A stretch of 10,521 nt of DNA, taken from assembly GCA_900551385.1 (NCBI GenBank), contig URVS01000035.1:1-10521 (forward strand). Direction: 5' to 3'. Below, piece after piece: positions 1 through 6,764 of the stretch (position 1 is the stretch's first letter; every line of letters begins with the position of its first letter). This stretch comes from an uncultured Mollicutes bacterium (lineage in GTDB: Bacteria; Bacillota_I; Bacilli_A; RFN20; CAG-449). A program made the translations under genes and the position numbers. Below the pieces are notes generated by a model. It had not been told where the DNA came from, did no database searches, and saw only the letters and a program-made list of their open reading frames with translations.

Positions 1-406
1 TAGTTGCAATTATCGCTCCTGAAAAATATCCAGAACCACATGCTAACCCAATCCCTCCACATAACCAAATAGTAGCAGCAGTTGTTAAACCTTTTATATC
101 TGTTCCATTTTGAATAATTGTTCCTGCTCCTAAAAAACCTATACCTGAAACAACTTGAGCCGCTAATCTAGCAGGATCTCTAGTTGCTCCACCAAATCCA
201 GGAGCCGAAACTGAAACAATCATTATTAAACATGAACCTAAAGAAACTAGAATATGAGTTCTAAGTCCAGCTGCATGACCATTACTTTCTCTTTCATATC
301 CTATAAAGCTTGAAAATAATGTAGCACAAAACAATTCTATAAAAATTAGAATTATATGGCCCCACCAGCCTAAGTTTTCAAAAAAATTAATAATTATTTC
401 ATCCAT
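1..406 (-). CDS. MgtC/SapB family membrane protein (3' end outside window)
   Basis: The visible 135 codons encode the N-terminal membrane domain of the MgtC/SapB family. Seen in the sequence: an N-terminal hydrophobic helix (about residues 15-35), the family block GYERESNGHAAGLRTH (about 36-51), then LVSLGSCLIMIVS, DPARLAAQVVSGIGFLGAGT and KGLTTAATIW, which are the conserved Arg/Gly-rich and membrane segments of the family. Family members are inner-membrane proteins linked to Mg2+ homeostasis and virulence in some hosts; the biochemical role here is not known. The start is ATG at 406, 9 nt after the cysS stop, so it is probably the last or a late gene of the operon. The ribosome site is weak (GAAAG about 20 nt upstream), suggesting translational coupling. 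The stop codon and any C-terminal cytoplasmic domain lie beyond base 1. Confidence 0.9.
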   Translation of the reverse strand, partial: MDEIIINFFENLGWWGHIILIFIELFCATLFSSFIGYERESNGHAAGLRTHILVSLGSCLIMIVSVSAPGFGGATRDPARLAAQVVSGIGFLGAGTIIQNGTDIKGLTTAATIWLCGGIGLACGSGYFSGAIIAT

Positions 407-415
407 AGTTTTATT

Positions 416-1759
416 TTATAATATTTTTCTTTCAATTAAAAGAGGGCGAATTTTATCTGATTCAGCAAAATTCTTTTCTTCTTTTGCTTTTAAATATTTT
501 TTATATAAATCAATATCTTCATTTGTTAAATGAGGTATATCAAATTCAAAGCCTAAAATAGATAACATATCTTTAATAGTAAAGAAAGCTTTTCTAATTT
601 TTTGTAAATCTAAAGGTTTATTTCTTAAAGCAATATTACCTTCTTTAACTATTCTATATAATTCACTCATTGCATTTGCAGTATTTAAATCATCACACAT
701 TGCTTGTAAAAAATTATTCATGTCAACATCATCTTTAGAATAATCTTCTAAACTAATATTATTTAATTGCAAATTAACAGCAAGTTTAATATAAGTTGAA
801 GAAATTTTATCTAATTCTTTTTTAGCAGATTCTACTAAATCATTAGAAAAATTAACAGGTACCCTATAATGAGTATTAACAAGCATAAATCTTACAACAT
901 TACCACCATATAAATTAATATAATCATTAGCTAAAATAACATTACCTAAAGATTTAGACATTTTAACATTATCAACATTAATAAAACCATTATGCATCCA
1001 ATAATTAGCTATTTTATGCCCTTTAATAGCTTCTTCTTGAGCAATTTCATTTTCATGATGAGGGAATTTTAAATCAAATCCACCTCCATGAATATCAATT
1101 TTTCCACCAGGCACTAATGAATTAATCATGACTACACATTCACTATGCCAACCTGGTCTTCCTTTTGACCAAGGAGAATCAAATTGAATGCCTTCATTAG
1201 TTTTCTTCCATAAAGCAAAATCTAAAGGTGATTCTTTTTTAGAATTTTCTTCAATTCTAGCTCCTACTAATAAATCTTCTATTTTCATATTAGATAAGCA
1301 ACCATAATCTTTTATTTTACTTACTCTAAAATATACATCACCATCAATATTATACGCATATCCTTTATCTATTAATTCTTTAACAAAATCAATAATTTGA
1401 TTCATTGTTTTAGTAACTCTTGGTTGATAAGTAGGTTTTAAAGCATGAACCCCTTCCCTAGCTTCTTCAAAAGCTTTAATATATTTTTCAGCAATTTCAG
1501 CTTCAGTTAAATTTTCTTTTTGAGCTTGTTTAATAATTTTATCATCAATATCTGTAAAATTAGATATAAAAGTAACTTTATAACCTAAATACAAAAATAA
1601 TCTTCTTAAGACATCAAAAACTACAACTGGACGCATATTACCAACATGTACATAGTTATAAACTGTTGGTCCACAAACATAACATGTTACTTCTCCTTCA
1701 TGTAAAGGATGAAAAACTTCTATCTTATTTGATAAACTATTATATAATTTAATTTCCAT
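416..1759 (-). CDS. cysS: Cysteinyl-tRNA synthetase
   Basis: Class I aminoacyl-tRNA synthetase that charges tRNA-Cys with cysteine in the cytoplasm. Signatures: CGPTVYNYVHVGN at 29-41 holding the HIGH-type motif HVGN (38-41), and KMSKS at 266-270. The zinc ligands expected for this enzyme are all present: Cys29, Cys208 (in GWHSEC), His234 and Glu238 (in FPHHENEIAQ). The RPGWHSEC and GGGFDLKFPHHENE blocks are diagnostic. The start ATG at 1759 has a good ribosome site (AAGGAGAA) and lies 10 nt after the mntP stop, inside the operon. At 447 aa it is slightly shorter than common bacterial CysRS (about 460-470 aa). The shortfall is at the C-terminus: it stops at ERKIL, just where most homologues continue with a short EDTPQG-W-type tail. 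All Trp codons are TGG. Confidence 0.97.
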   Translation of the reverse strand: MEIKLYNSLSNKIEVFHPLHEGEVTCYVCGPTVYNYVHVGNMRPVVVFDVLRRLFLYLGYKVTFISNFTDIDDKIIKQAQKENLTEAEIAEKYIKAFEEAREGVHALKPTYQPRVTKTMNQIIDFVKELIDKGYAYNIDGDVYFRVSKIKDYGCLSNMKIEDLLVGARIEENSKKESPLDFALWKKTNEGIQFDSPWSKGRPGWHSECVVMINSLVPGGKIDIHGGGFDLKFPHHENEIAQEEAIKGHKIANYWMHNGFINVDNVKMSKSLGNVILANDYINLYGGNVVRFMLVNTHYRVPVNFSNDLVESAKKELDKISSTYIKLAVNLQLNNISLEDYSKDDVDMNNFLQAMCDDLNTANAMSELYRIVKEGNIALRNKPLDLQKIRKAFFTIKDMLSILGFEFDIPHLTNEDIDLYKKYLKAKEEKNFAESDKIRPLLIERKIL

Positions 1760-1769
1760 ATCGTTCTCC

Positions 1770-2354
1770 TTAAAAACTAATAATTCCTAATCCATTTAAT
1801 AAAATCTTTAAGCCAATTAATATTAATACTACTCCACCTACAATTTCTGCTGGTTGTTTAAATTTAAGACCAAATACATTACCAATAAATACTCCTAATG
1901 AAGAAAGAATAAATGTTATTCCACCAATAATTAATACTGTCCAATAAATATTAATAGCTAATTCCATTGTTGCAAAAGTTATACCCACTGATAAAGCATC
2001 AATAGATGTTGCAATAGCTAAAACAAACATTGTTTTAAAACCAAAATTACCATCAACTTCTTCTTTAGCAAACGATTCTATAATCATATTTATACCAATA
2101 ATTATTAATAAAATAAATGCAATCCAATGATCATATTTAGTAATAAAATTGCTAATTGCCTCATTTTGTTTAAATAATTTAATTAAGAAATAACCAATAA
2201 GAGGCATAATAGCTTGAAATACACCAAAATATCCACCTGATATCAATGATTTTTTCCAATCCATTTTTTTTAATGTTAAACCTTTACATATACTTACTGC
2301 AAAAGCATCCATTGCTAAACCAAAAGATAATAAGATGATTTCAATAATACTCAT
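1770..2354 (-). CDS. mntP: Manganese efflux pump MntP
   Basis: Small integral membrane protein (194 aa, the usual family length) that exports Mn2+. Six hydrophobic helices are visible, arranged as two related halves. Each half has the conserved acidic motif: [14 protein letters not shown] (Asp16) near the start and [14 protein letters not shown] (Asp119) at the start of the second half, as in the E. coli protein formerly called YebN. The start at 2354 is the natural N-terminus ([17 protein letters not shown]), with a weak GGGAA ribosome site, 13 nt after the preceding ORF. In many bacteria mntP sits behind a yybP-ykoY manganese riboswitch. None is visible here, because the gene is buried in an operon with cysS and an MgtC-type gene, so Mn-specific control at this point is not evident. 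Confidence 0.95.
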   Translation of the reverse strand: MSIIEIILLSFGLAMDAFAVSICKGLTLKKMDWKKSLISGGYFGVFQAIMPLIGYFLIKLFKQNEAISNFITKYDHWIAFILLIIIGINMIIESFAKEEVDGNFGFKTMFVLAIATSIDALSVGITFATMELAINIYWTVLIIGGITFILSSLGVFIGNVFGLKFKQPAEIVGGVVLILIGLKILLNGLGIISF

Positions 2355-2367
2355 AAATAATTTCCCA

Positions 2368-2892
2368 TTAGTTTATATATTTTATCTCAAAACCATGTTC
2401 TTTAGCAATTGTATTTATAATATTATTAATTTCTAATTTTTCTTCAAACTTATTCTTATATTCAATTTCTATTACATTACCATTCTTTTTAGCGTAAAAT
2501 ATAACTTTTGCTTCTCCATTTTTTAAAACTAAATAATGATAATGTAATCTTATATAATCAATTGTTATTTTTTTATATTCTTCTAATTTATTAGCCTCTT
2601 CAAGAGAATTTTCTAAAGGTGAATCATCTAATAAACTTCTAACAATTTGATAATCATCTTCTTCAACAAGGCGAATTTTAATATCATTATTAGTTGTTTC
2701 AAAATATATTTTTTTAACTTCTAATTTGCATATAATAAAAGCAATAAAAGATAATACTAAACATATATACACTACAAGTGATAAAATAATATGTTTTAAA
2801 TCTGTTTCAATACACAAAAATATTGTTTGAATAATAGATAATATTAAATCTATAACCAAAATTGTTTTAATAACACTTAATTGCTTTTTCAT
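2368..2892 (-). CDS. Small membrane protein with possible degenerate GNAT domain
   Basis: I do not recognise this as a named family. Residues about 8-28 and 35-55 form two hydrophobic helices. The remaining ~110 residues are soluble, mixed alpha/beta and charged. The soluble part begins [18 protein letters not shown], which resembles the opening strand and helix of GNAT acetyltransferases (IRLA-E-D-...I-LL), and it ends with a helix plus GFEIKYIN, like a GNAT C-terminus. The Q/RxxGxG/A acetyl-CoA loop is not visible, so catalytic activity is doubtful. The start ATG overlaps the HAD stop codon (ATGA), and GAGGG lies 5 nt upstream. Translation is therefore coupled to the phosphatase gene and 13 nt from mntP, which argues for a real gene. 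Membrane topology is inferred from hydrophobicity only. Confidence 0.75.
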   Translation of the reverse strand: MKKQLSVIKTILVIDLILSIIQTIFLCIETDLKHIILSLVVYICLVLSFIAFIICKLEVKKIYFETTNNDIKIRLVEEDDYQIVRSLLDDSPLENSLEEANKLEEYKKITIDYIRLHYHYLVLKNGEAKVIFYAKKNGNVIEIEYKNKFEEKLEINNIINTIAKEHGFEIKYIN

Positions 2893-3542
2893 TTTTCCCT
2901 CACAATAGATAATAATTCATCATACTTATTAAATATTTTTTCATTATTTTGACTTATTTTAATTCTTCCATAACCATTTGAATATATAGCAACATCAACA
3001 TTAATATTTTTAGCAAACTTAATATCAACATCCATATCACCAACATATAATACTTTATCTTTATTAAATTTATATATTTCTACCATTTTATAAAAAATAT
3101 CTGGATATGGTTTTGTTCTTACTCCTTCTTGTTGACCAATAACAAAATCAAAAATATCTTTAAAATAATCATCTAAACATCTTTTTACATCATTATTTGG
3201 CTTATTAGAAATAACACCTAATTTAAATCCTTCTTTTTTTAATTCAGTTAAAGTATTAATTACTCCATCAAATGGTTTAGTTTTGATATTTACATGTTTA
3301 GAATAATTAACTATATATAATTTAAAAAATTCATCTTTTAAATTCTCATTAATCTTATAATAATCAAAAACTCTATCAATTAAAACATGTACTCCCATAC
3401 CAATAAAATTTCTAGCATTTTCTTTACTACTTTTATAAGGCAAATTCATTTGTTTTAATGTATCATTTATTGCATCATTAATATCTAATAAAGTATCAAG
3501 TAATGTCCCATCTAAATCAAATATAATTGTTTCATATTTCAT
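2889..3542 (-). CDS. HAD-superfamily phosphatase, phosphoglycolate phosphatase-like
   Basis: Cytoplasmic HAD subfamily IA hydrolase of 217 aa. Motif I is FDLDGTLLDT with nucleophile Asp9 and acid/base Asp11. An alpha-helical cap follows (about 16-85). Motif II is VISNKPN with Ser112, motif III Lys144 (in TKPYPDIF), and motif IV VGDMDVDI with Asp169 and Asp173. The layout matches phosphoglycolate phosphatase (Gph) and PpaX/PgmB relatives. Motifs alone do not separate 2-phosphoglycolate from other small phosphoesters or pyrophosphate. It overlaps the upstream rdgB by 4 nt (ATGA) and the downstream gene by 4 nt (ATGA). Next to the house-cleaning enzyme RdgB, a metabolite-repair role is plausible but is inference. 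Confidence 0.9.
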   Translation of the reverse strand: MKYETIIFDLDGTLLDTLLDINDAINDTLKQMNLPYKSSKENARNFIGMGVHVLIDRVFDYYKINENLKDEFFKLYIVNYSKHVNIKTKPFDGVINTLTELKKEGFKLGVISNKPNNDVKRCLDDYFKDIFDFVIGQQEGVRTKPYPDIFYKMVEIYKFNKDKVLYVGDMDVDIKFAKNINVDVAIYSNGYGRIKISQNNEKIFNKYDELLSIVREK

Positions 3543-4123
3543 ATATAATTTTTCTCTTTCAAATAATCAACAAATTGTTTTAAAGCATTTCCTCTATGAG
3601 ATACTTTATTTTTTTCTTCTTGAGTTAATTCAGCAAAAGTTCTATTTAAAGGTGGATAAAAGAAAATAGGATCATAACCAAAATTATTATCTCCTCTTGG
3701 AGAAGATAAAATTTCTCCATAAGTTTTACCAACAAAATATAAAGGAGTTTTTTCTAAATTAATAACACATAAAGTACAATTGAAATTTGCTTTATTATCT
3801 TTATTTATTAACATTTTATTTATTTCAACAAATTTTTCAACATATGGATGTCCTTCCATAAATCTTGCTGAATGCACTCCAGGAAAACCATTTAATGCGT
3901 GAATCTCTAATCCAGAATCATCTGCTACAACTATACAATTAGTGTATTTACTAACCTCATTAGCTTTAATAAAAGCATTATCTTTAAATGTTTCTCCATT
4001 TTCTTCTGGATCTACAACAATATTAGCATCTTTTAATGACAAAATTTCAACATCATATCCTTTAAAAAAAGATTTAAATTCTTCAATTTTATGCGCATTA
4101 TTTGAAGCAACAATTATTTTCAT
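3539..4123 (-). CDS. rdgB: Non-canonical purine NTP pyrophosphatase (RdgB/HAM1)
   Basis: Hydrolyses ITP, dITP and XTP to monophosphates and PPi, keeping deaminated purines out of nucleic acids. I place the start at ATG 4123, not at the upstream in-frame ATG at 4147. A consensus AGGAGG lies directly ahead of 4123, and MKIIVASNNAHKIEEF is the canonical family N-terminus. This gives 194 aa, the usual family length. Family motifs (numbered from this start): SNNAHK at 7-12 for nucleotide binding, VADDSGLEIHALNGFPGVHS with the catalytic Asp69, NFGYDPIF at about 147-154, and SHRGNALK starting at 175. First gene of the leftward operon, divergent from ssrA with about 115 nt between. Its TGA stop overlaps the next ATG, showing that TGA is a stop in this genome. 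Confidence 0.96.
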   Translation of the reverse strand: MKIIVASNNAHKIEEFKSFFKGYDVEILSLKDANIVVDPEENGETFKDNAFIKANEVSKYTNCIVVADDSGLEIHALNGFPGVHSARFMEGHPYVEKFVEINKMLINKDNKANFNCTLCVINLEKTPLYFVGKTYGEILSSPRGDNNFGYDPIFFYPPLNRTFAELTQEEKNKVSHRGNALKQFVDYLKEKNYI

Positions 4124-4182
4124 ATAATTCCTCCTACACAATAACATAATATCAAATTCTTCATTATTTCGAATTATAAATA

Positions 4183-4232
4183 TTGAAAATTTTAAAAATT
4201 ATGTTATTATCATTTTGCTAAGCACATATTAT
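4183..4232 (+). promoter_or_regulatory. Promoter region of ssrA
   Basis: TTGAAA (4183-4188) and TATTAT (4205-4210) are 16 bp apart and would start transcription about 20 nt upstream of mature tmRNA, fitting 5' processing by RNase P. A second TATTAT (4227-4232) with TTATTA 17 bp upstream would start almost exactly at the mature 5' G. Either or both may be used. A leftward promoter for rdgB must share this interval, but no strong match is visible for it. Confidence 0.5.
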
Positions 4233-4237
4233 CTATT

Positions 4238-4600
4238 GGGGCTGACAAGGTTTCGACAGGGATATGCAGGGTACAAAGAGCAGTCGGTTTGTCGCGTTAA
4301 AGACTAAACGCCTATAAATGGCAACACAAATCGTTTAGCATTTGCTGCTTAATTAAGCCAAGTCCTTTTTGGAAGCAAATCATCAATTATAGAATGGATC
4401 TCTCGGTCTATAATTGGTGTAATTTAGAGAGAATAAGTATTGATGATATCTATAAATCAATAACGAAAAAATTATAGGTTAGTAAGAGTTAGATTCGTTT
4501 ATTAATCTTACCTCTTATGAATTTTATTAGTAAACTAAACTTGTAGTGCTTTGTATGTGGCTATTTCTGGACCTGGGTTCAAATCCCAGCAGTTCCACCA
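4238..4600 (+). ncRNA. ssrA: Transfer-messenger RNA (tmRNA), one-piece
   Basis: Rescues stalled ribosomes and tags the unfinished protein for proteolysis, working with SmpB. The ends are set by the tRNA-like domain. The 5' acceptor strand GGGGCTG (4238-4244) pairs over 7 bp, two of them G-U, with CAGTTCC (4590-4596), followed by an encoded ACCA (4597-4600). The T arm is a perfect 5-bp stem CTGGG/CCCAG (4573-4577 / 4585-4589) around loop TTCAAAT. The 5' side shows the typical GACAAGGTTTCGACAGGG. At 363 nt the length is normal for one-piece tmRNA. The tag reading frame ends at a TAATTAA tandem stop near 4350. Single transcription unit with its own terminator; divergent from rdgB. Confidence 0.97.
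4320..4352 (+). other. tmRNA tag-peptide reading frame
   Basis: Reading back from the stop TAA (4350-4352) gives GNTNRLAFAA if GGC at 4320 is the resume codon. A Gly resume codon matches the (A)GKTN... tags of Bacillus and staphylococci. The hydrophobic AFAA end fits the C-terminal degron recognised by ClpXP-type proteases (usual form ALAA or AVAA). The resume codon is inferred by analogy; starting at AAT 4317 would add one Asn. Confidence 0.7.
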
Positions 4601-4614
4601 TTAATTGAACAAAT

Positions 4615-4645
4615 GACAATACGATAGAAAGTATTGTCTTTTTTT
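4615..4645 (+). terminator. Intrinsic terminator of ssrA
   Basis: Perfect 8-bp stem GACAATAC / GTATTGTC (4615-4622 / 4631-4638) with an 8-nt loop, followed by seven T residues (4639-4645), 14 nt after the tmRNA CCA end. Confidence 0.93.
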
Positions 4646-4689
4646 GTGTTTAAACTACACTTTTTATATGTTTAAATGTGCTAACGAGT

Positions 4690-4910
4690 TAAAAATTAGT
4701 ATCGTTTACCATTAGGGCTTTGGTTTGTAAAGCAATCTTATCCACTTACCATTTAGCCTCATCAAGTTTCTATTCGTAGGCTCAAGGATTTTGCTACACC
4801 TCTTCCTTCACCCATAGGATTACTCCTAACGGCTTGAGGTTCGCTACACTTGGCGATAAATACCTGTGACTAGACTTTCACTAGTAAGATTAATGACATG
4901 CCTGACGCAC
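4690..4910 (-). mobile_element. Group II intron remnant, 5' end (domain I)
   Basis: Read on the minus strand from 4910, the sequence begins GTGCGTCAGGCATG, the GUGYG 5' end of bacterial group II introns. It continues with CTAGTGAAAGTCTAGTCAC, a domain I segment familiar from clostridial introns. Structure supports an RNA: UAGGA-GUAA-UCCUA (4815-4828) is a 5-bp hairpin closed by a GNRA tetraloop, and CTCAAG (4781-4786) pairs with CTTGAG (4833-4838) around it. The stretch is visibly less AT-rich than its surroundings, a sign of foreign origin. No domain V hairpin, no domain VI and no intron-encoded reverse transcriptase follow before the ssrA terminator, so only the 5' part remains. The inner boundary near 4690 is approximate. 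The family assignment rests on remembered motifs, not an alignment. Confidence 0.62.
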
Positions 4911-4963
4911 TTTAAAAATGGCATCATCATTCTTACAAACATTAAAGCGATTAATCTCTTACT

Positions 4964-5137
4964 TTAGCCATTATAATAAGCGATTATTTGTCTGAGTAAG
5001 CGATTTAAATATTTACGCAATAATTCCTTTCAAACATCCTCATGTAATCTAAATACAGTTCTTCTACCATCATTTAATTCATTTGTAATATCATCCCAAG
5101 CTATGAATCTTTAATCTTCTCTTCGAGTGATTTTCAT
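4964..5137 (-). pseudogene. Broken small ORF downstream of the SymE-like remnant
   Basis: From ATG 5137 the frame reads MKITRRED, a TAA stop, then RFIAWDDITNELNDGRRTVF, RLHEDV, a TGA stop, then KELLRKYLNRLLRQIIAYYNG and a final stop at 4966-4964. Apart from the two nonsense codons the frame is coherent and protein-like. The first stop could come from CAA (Gln) and the TGA from TGG (Trp, giving HEDVWKELL). The ATG overlaps the TGA of the SymE-like frame (ATGA), so the two were probably translationally coupled. I do not recognise the product: a charged, largely helical small protein of about 57 aa. The 3' end lies about 50 nt from the group II intron 5' end. Confidence 0.55.
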
Positions 5138-5313
5138 GATGCTGTTTCTGGTGGAGTTGTTTTACTTAATGTAATCTTCTCACCATCAATTTCGGCTTCT
5201 ACATAATCAACGCTTTTGAAACCAGCTTCTTCTAACCACTTACCTTTTAAAATGATAGTAGGAACTTGAGTATAGTTATTATCAATAATTAAAGTTAATG
5301 ATTCTATATTAAA
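5134..5313 (-). pseudogene. SymE-like toxin domain remnant lacking a start
   Basis: An open frame of 59 codons on the minus strand reads TQVPTIILKGKWLEEAGF, then DYVEAEIDGEKITLSK, ending at TGA (5136-5134). The VP-I-LKGKWLEEAGF block and following beta-strand segment match the SymE family, AbrB-fold-like proteins whose E. coli member is a type I toxin controlled by the antisense RNA SymR. The frame is bounded upstream by a TGA (5316-5314) with no ATG, GTG or TTG in a usable place, so the N-terminus appears lost. The near-palindrome at 5323-5357 sits right beside the broken end. The C-terminal TGA overlaps the next ATG. A functional product is unlikely unless a rare start is used. Confidence 0.6.
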
Positions 5314-5322
5314 TCATTTATA

Positions 5323-5357
5323 TGTCATAAACTTAAAATAATTTTGAATTTATGACA
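5323..5357. repeat. 35-bp near-palindrome, copy L
   Basis: Outer arms TGTCATAAA / TTTATGACA are a perfect 9-bp inverted repeat; the AT-rich interior continues pairing with one G-T and one mismatch. It starts 6 bp past the ATPase stop. It matches copy R (6631-6665) at 28 of 35 positions, and both are followed on the right by CTTA. There is no T-run after it, so it is not a typical terminator. Confidence 0.75.
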
Positions 5358-5362
5358 CTTAT

Positions 5363-6586
5363 TTATGATAAATATAAATCCTTTTTATGCAAAAGCCACT
5401 CTTCAATATTTAAATGGATTATTCCATCTTTTGACATATCCATATCATCCAAGCTTAATACGTATTTAGGAGACGAATCTCTAACCGATTTATAAGCACC
5501 GAATTCTCTTTCAATTACATCATCACTTATTAGCATATAAGCCACCTGTATAAAGCATTTTTTGTTATCTTTCATTACTACAAAATCTATTTCACCTTTA
5601 TATGTTTTACCTATCTTTACATCATATCCCCTATAAATTAATTCATTATACACTAAGTTTTCTAATGCGTGTGAAGATGATACTTGATTGCTTTCATTTA
5701 CAACAAGTAAAAATCCAGGATCAATAACAAATTGTTTTTCTATAGATTTTAAATTTCTTTTACTAGCAATATCATACCTATTAACTCTATTTATTAGACA
5801 GGCTTGTTCAAGTTTATCTAAATATCTATAAACATACTTGCTCGAAATTGAATTTGTATTTTGTTTATTAAAATATTCTACTATCTTTTCAGCAGAAAAT
5901 TCTTTTGAGGAATTGGCTATTACATATTTAGCTATTGGAAGAAATACCCCTTTATTTATTTTTGATTTAGAATTACAGATATCTTTATCAATTATTCCAT
6001 AAAAAATATCCCTTAAATAAGCTTTAATGTCTTCTTCATTTTTATAATCAAATCTTTGAGGCATACCACCAAACCTTAGATAATTATTAAAAGGTCTACT
6101 TGACAATTCTAAATTGTTTTCCTTATAAAAATCCATCATTTCAGAATAACTAAAAGGCATAATTTTAAATTCTTTACATCTACCAACTAATAATGTTGCT
6201 AGTCTACCAGATAATAACTTTGAGTTACTTCCTGTAACAAATAAAGAAACATTTTGAGTGGCTTTTAATGATGCTAATACTTTTTCAAAGGAACGAACAT
6301 GTTGAATTTCATCTAAAAATATATAATATTTATGATCATCCGTTATTTTCTTTAAAATGTAATTATTTAATTTTTCGCTTGTATTTAATTTAGCAAATTT
6401 TAAATCTTCAAAATTAATCCAAATTATATGCTCATCGTTTAAAGAAAAACTTTCCTCTATTTCATCTTTAATTTGAGACAATAAAACACTTTTTCCGCAT
6501 CTTCTAATACCTGTTATAACTTTTATTAAATTTGAATCATAATATTGTCTAATGTGATTTATATATATTTTTCTTTTTATAAACAT
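5363..6586 (-). CDS. AAA-type ATPase with DUF4143 domain
   Basis: Member of the large bacterial/archaeal AAA_14-DUF4143 group, 407 aa and full length. In order: Walker A GIRRCGKS (26-33), Walker B YIFLDEIQ (88-95) with Asp92 and Glu93, sensor-1-like TGSNSKLL (118-125), GRLATLLVGR with candidate Arg finger (127-136), a winged-helix region (about 215-270), and a C-terminal nuclease-like fold with Glu309, EIDF (332-335) and IQVAY (346-350). In the last motif the canonical E-x-K of PD-(D/E)xK enzymes is Q-V-A, as is common in this group. No cellular function is established for most members. The start ATG 6586 has ribosome site GAGGTGAT. Monocistronic; flanked on both sides by matching near-palindromes, with the upstream copy next to its promoter. 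Appears intact amid decayed neighbours. Confidence 0.93.
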   Translation of the reverse strand: MFIKRKIYINHIRQYYDSNLIKVITGIRRCGKSVLLSQIKDEIEESFSLNDEHIIWINFEDLKFAKLNTSEKLNNYILKKITDDHKYYIFLDEIQHVRSFEKVLASLKATQNVSLFVTGSNSKLLSGRLATLLVGRCKEFKIMPFSYSEMMDFYKENNLELSSRPFNNYLRFGGMPQRFDYKNEEDIKAYLRDIFYGIIDKDICNSKSKINKGVFLPIAKYVIANSSKEFSAEKIVEYFNKQNTNSISSKYVYRYLDKLEQACLINRVNRYDIASKRNLKSIEKQFVIDPGFLLVVNESNQVSSSHALENLVYNELIYRGYDVKIGKTYKGEIDFVVMKDNKKCFIQVAYMLISDDVIEREFGAYKSVRDSSPKYVLSLDDMDMSKDGIIHLNIEEWLLHKKDLYLS

Positions 6587-6605
6587 AATGTATCACCTCA
6601 TAAAT

Positions 6606-6634
6606 ATTATATCATAAATTATGTTTTAAATGTC
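6606..6634 (-). promoter_or_regulatory. Probable promoter of the AAA ATPase gene
   Basis: On the minus strand a consensus TATAAT (6611-6606) lies about 20 nt ahead of the start codon. The -35 region falls in TTGTGACA, at the edge of palindrome copy R, with no perfect hexamer at 17 bp. Binding of a protein to the palindrome would therefore touch the -35 region. Confidence 0.45.
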
Positions 6635-6665
6635 ACAAATTAAAAATTTTTTTAAGTTTATGACA
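6631..6665. repeat. 35-bp near-palindrome, copy R
   Basis: Arms TGTCACAAA / TTTATGACA (8 of 9 complementary) around an A-run/T-run core. Same length as copy L, in the same relative layout, and also followed by CTTA. It lies 45 bp upstream of the ATPase start and borders its -35 region, so it may be an operator or one end of a mobile unit. Confidence 0.7.
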
Positions 6666-6764
6666 CTTAAATGCTCATAATGAAAAAATAAAAGGCTTAA
6701 TACTTATTTTCGTATTTTTATACCTATTTTTGATCTTCAAAAATGATGTACAGTAACACAAAAT

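Noticed and set aside
416..4123. Mycoplasma genetic code (UGA = Trp)
   Set aside because: rdgB and the HAD gene both end at TGA within 4-nt overlaps at the expected protein ends, and Trp codons in intact genes are TGG.
3942..4127. Plus-strand open frame of 61 codons
   Set aside because: It lies entirely antisense to rdgB, which has full family motifs, and has no ribosome site of its own.
4124..4147. Longer rdgB start at 4147 (eight extra residues)
   Set aside because: The consensus AGGAGG precedes the ATG at 4123, and the canonical family N-terminus begins there; the extra residues span the ribosome site.
6727..6743. TTTTTGA-TCT-TCAAAAA inverted repeat as a terminator
   Set aside because: Only a 7-bp, almost pure A/T stem with a 3-nt loop and no following T-run on either strand in the right place.
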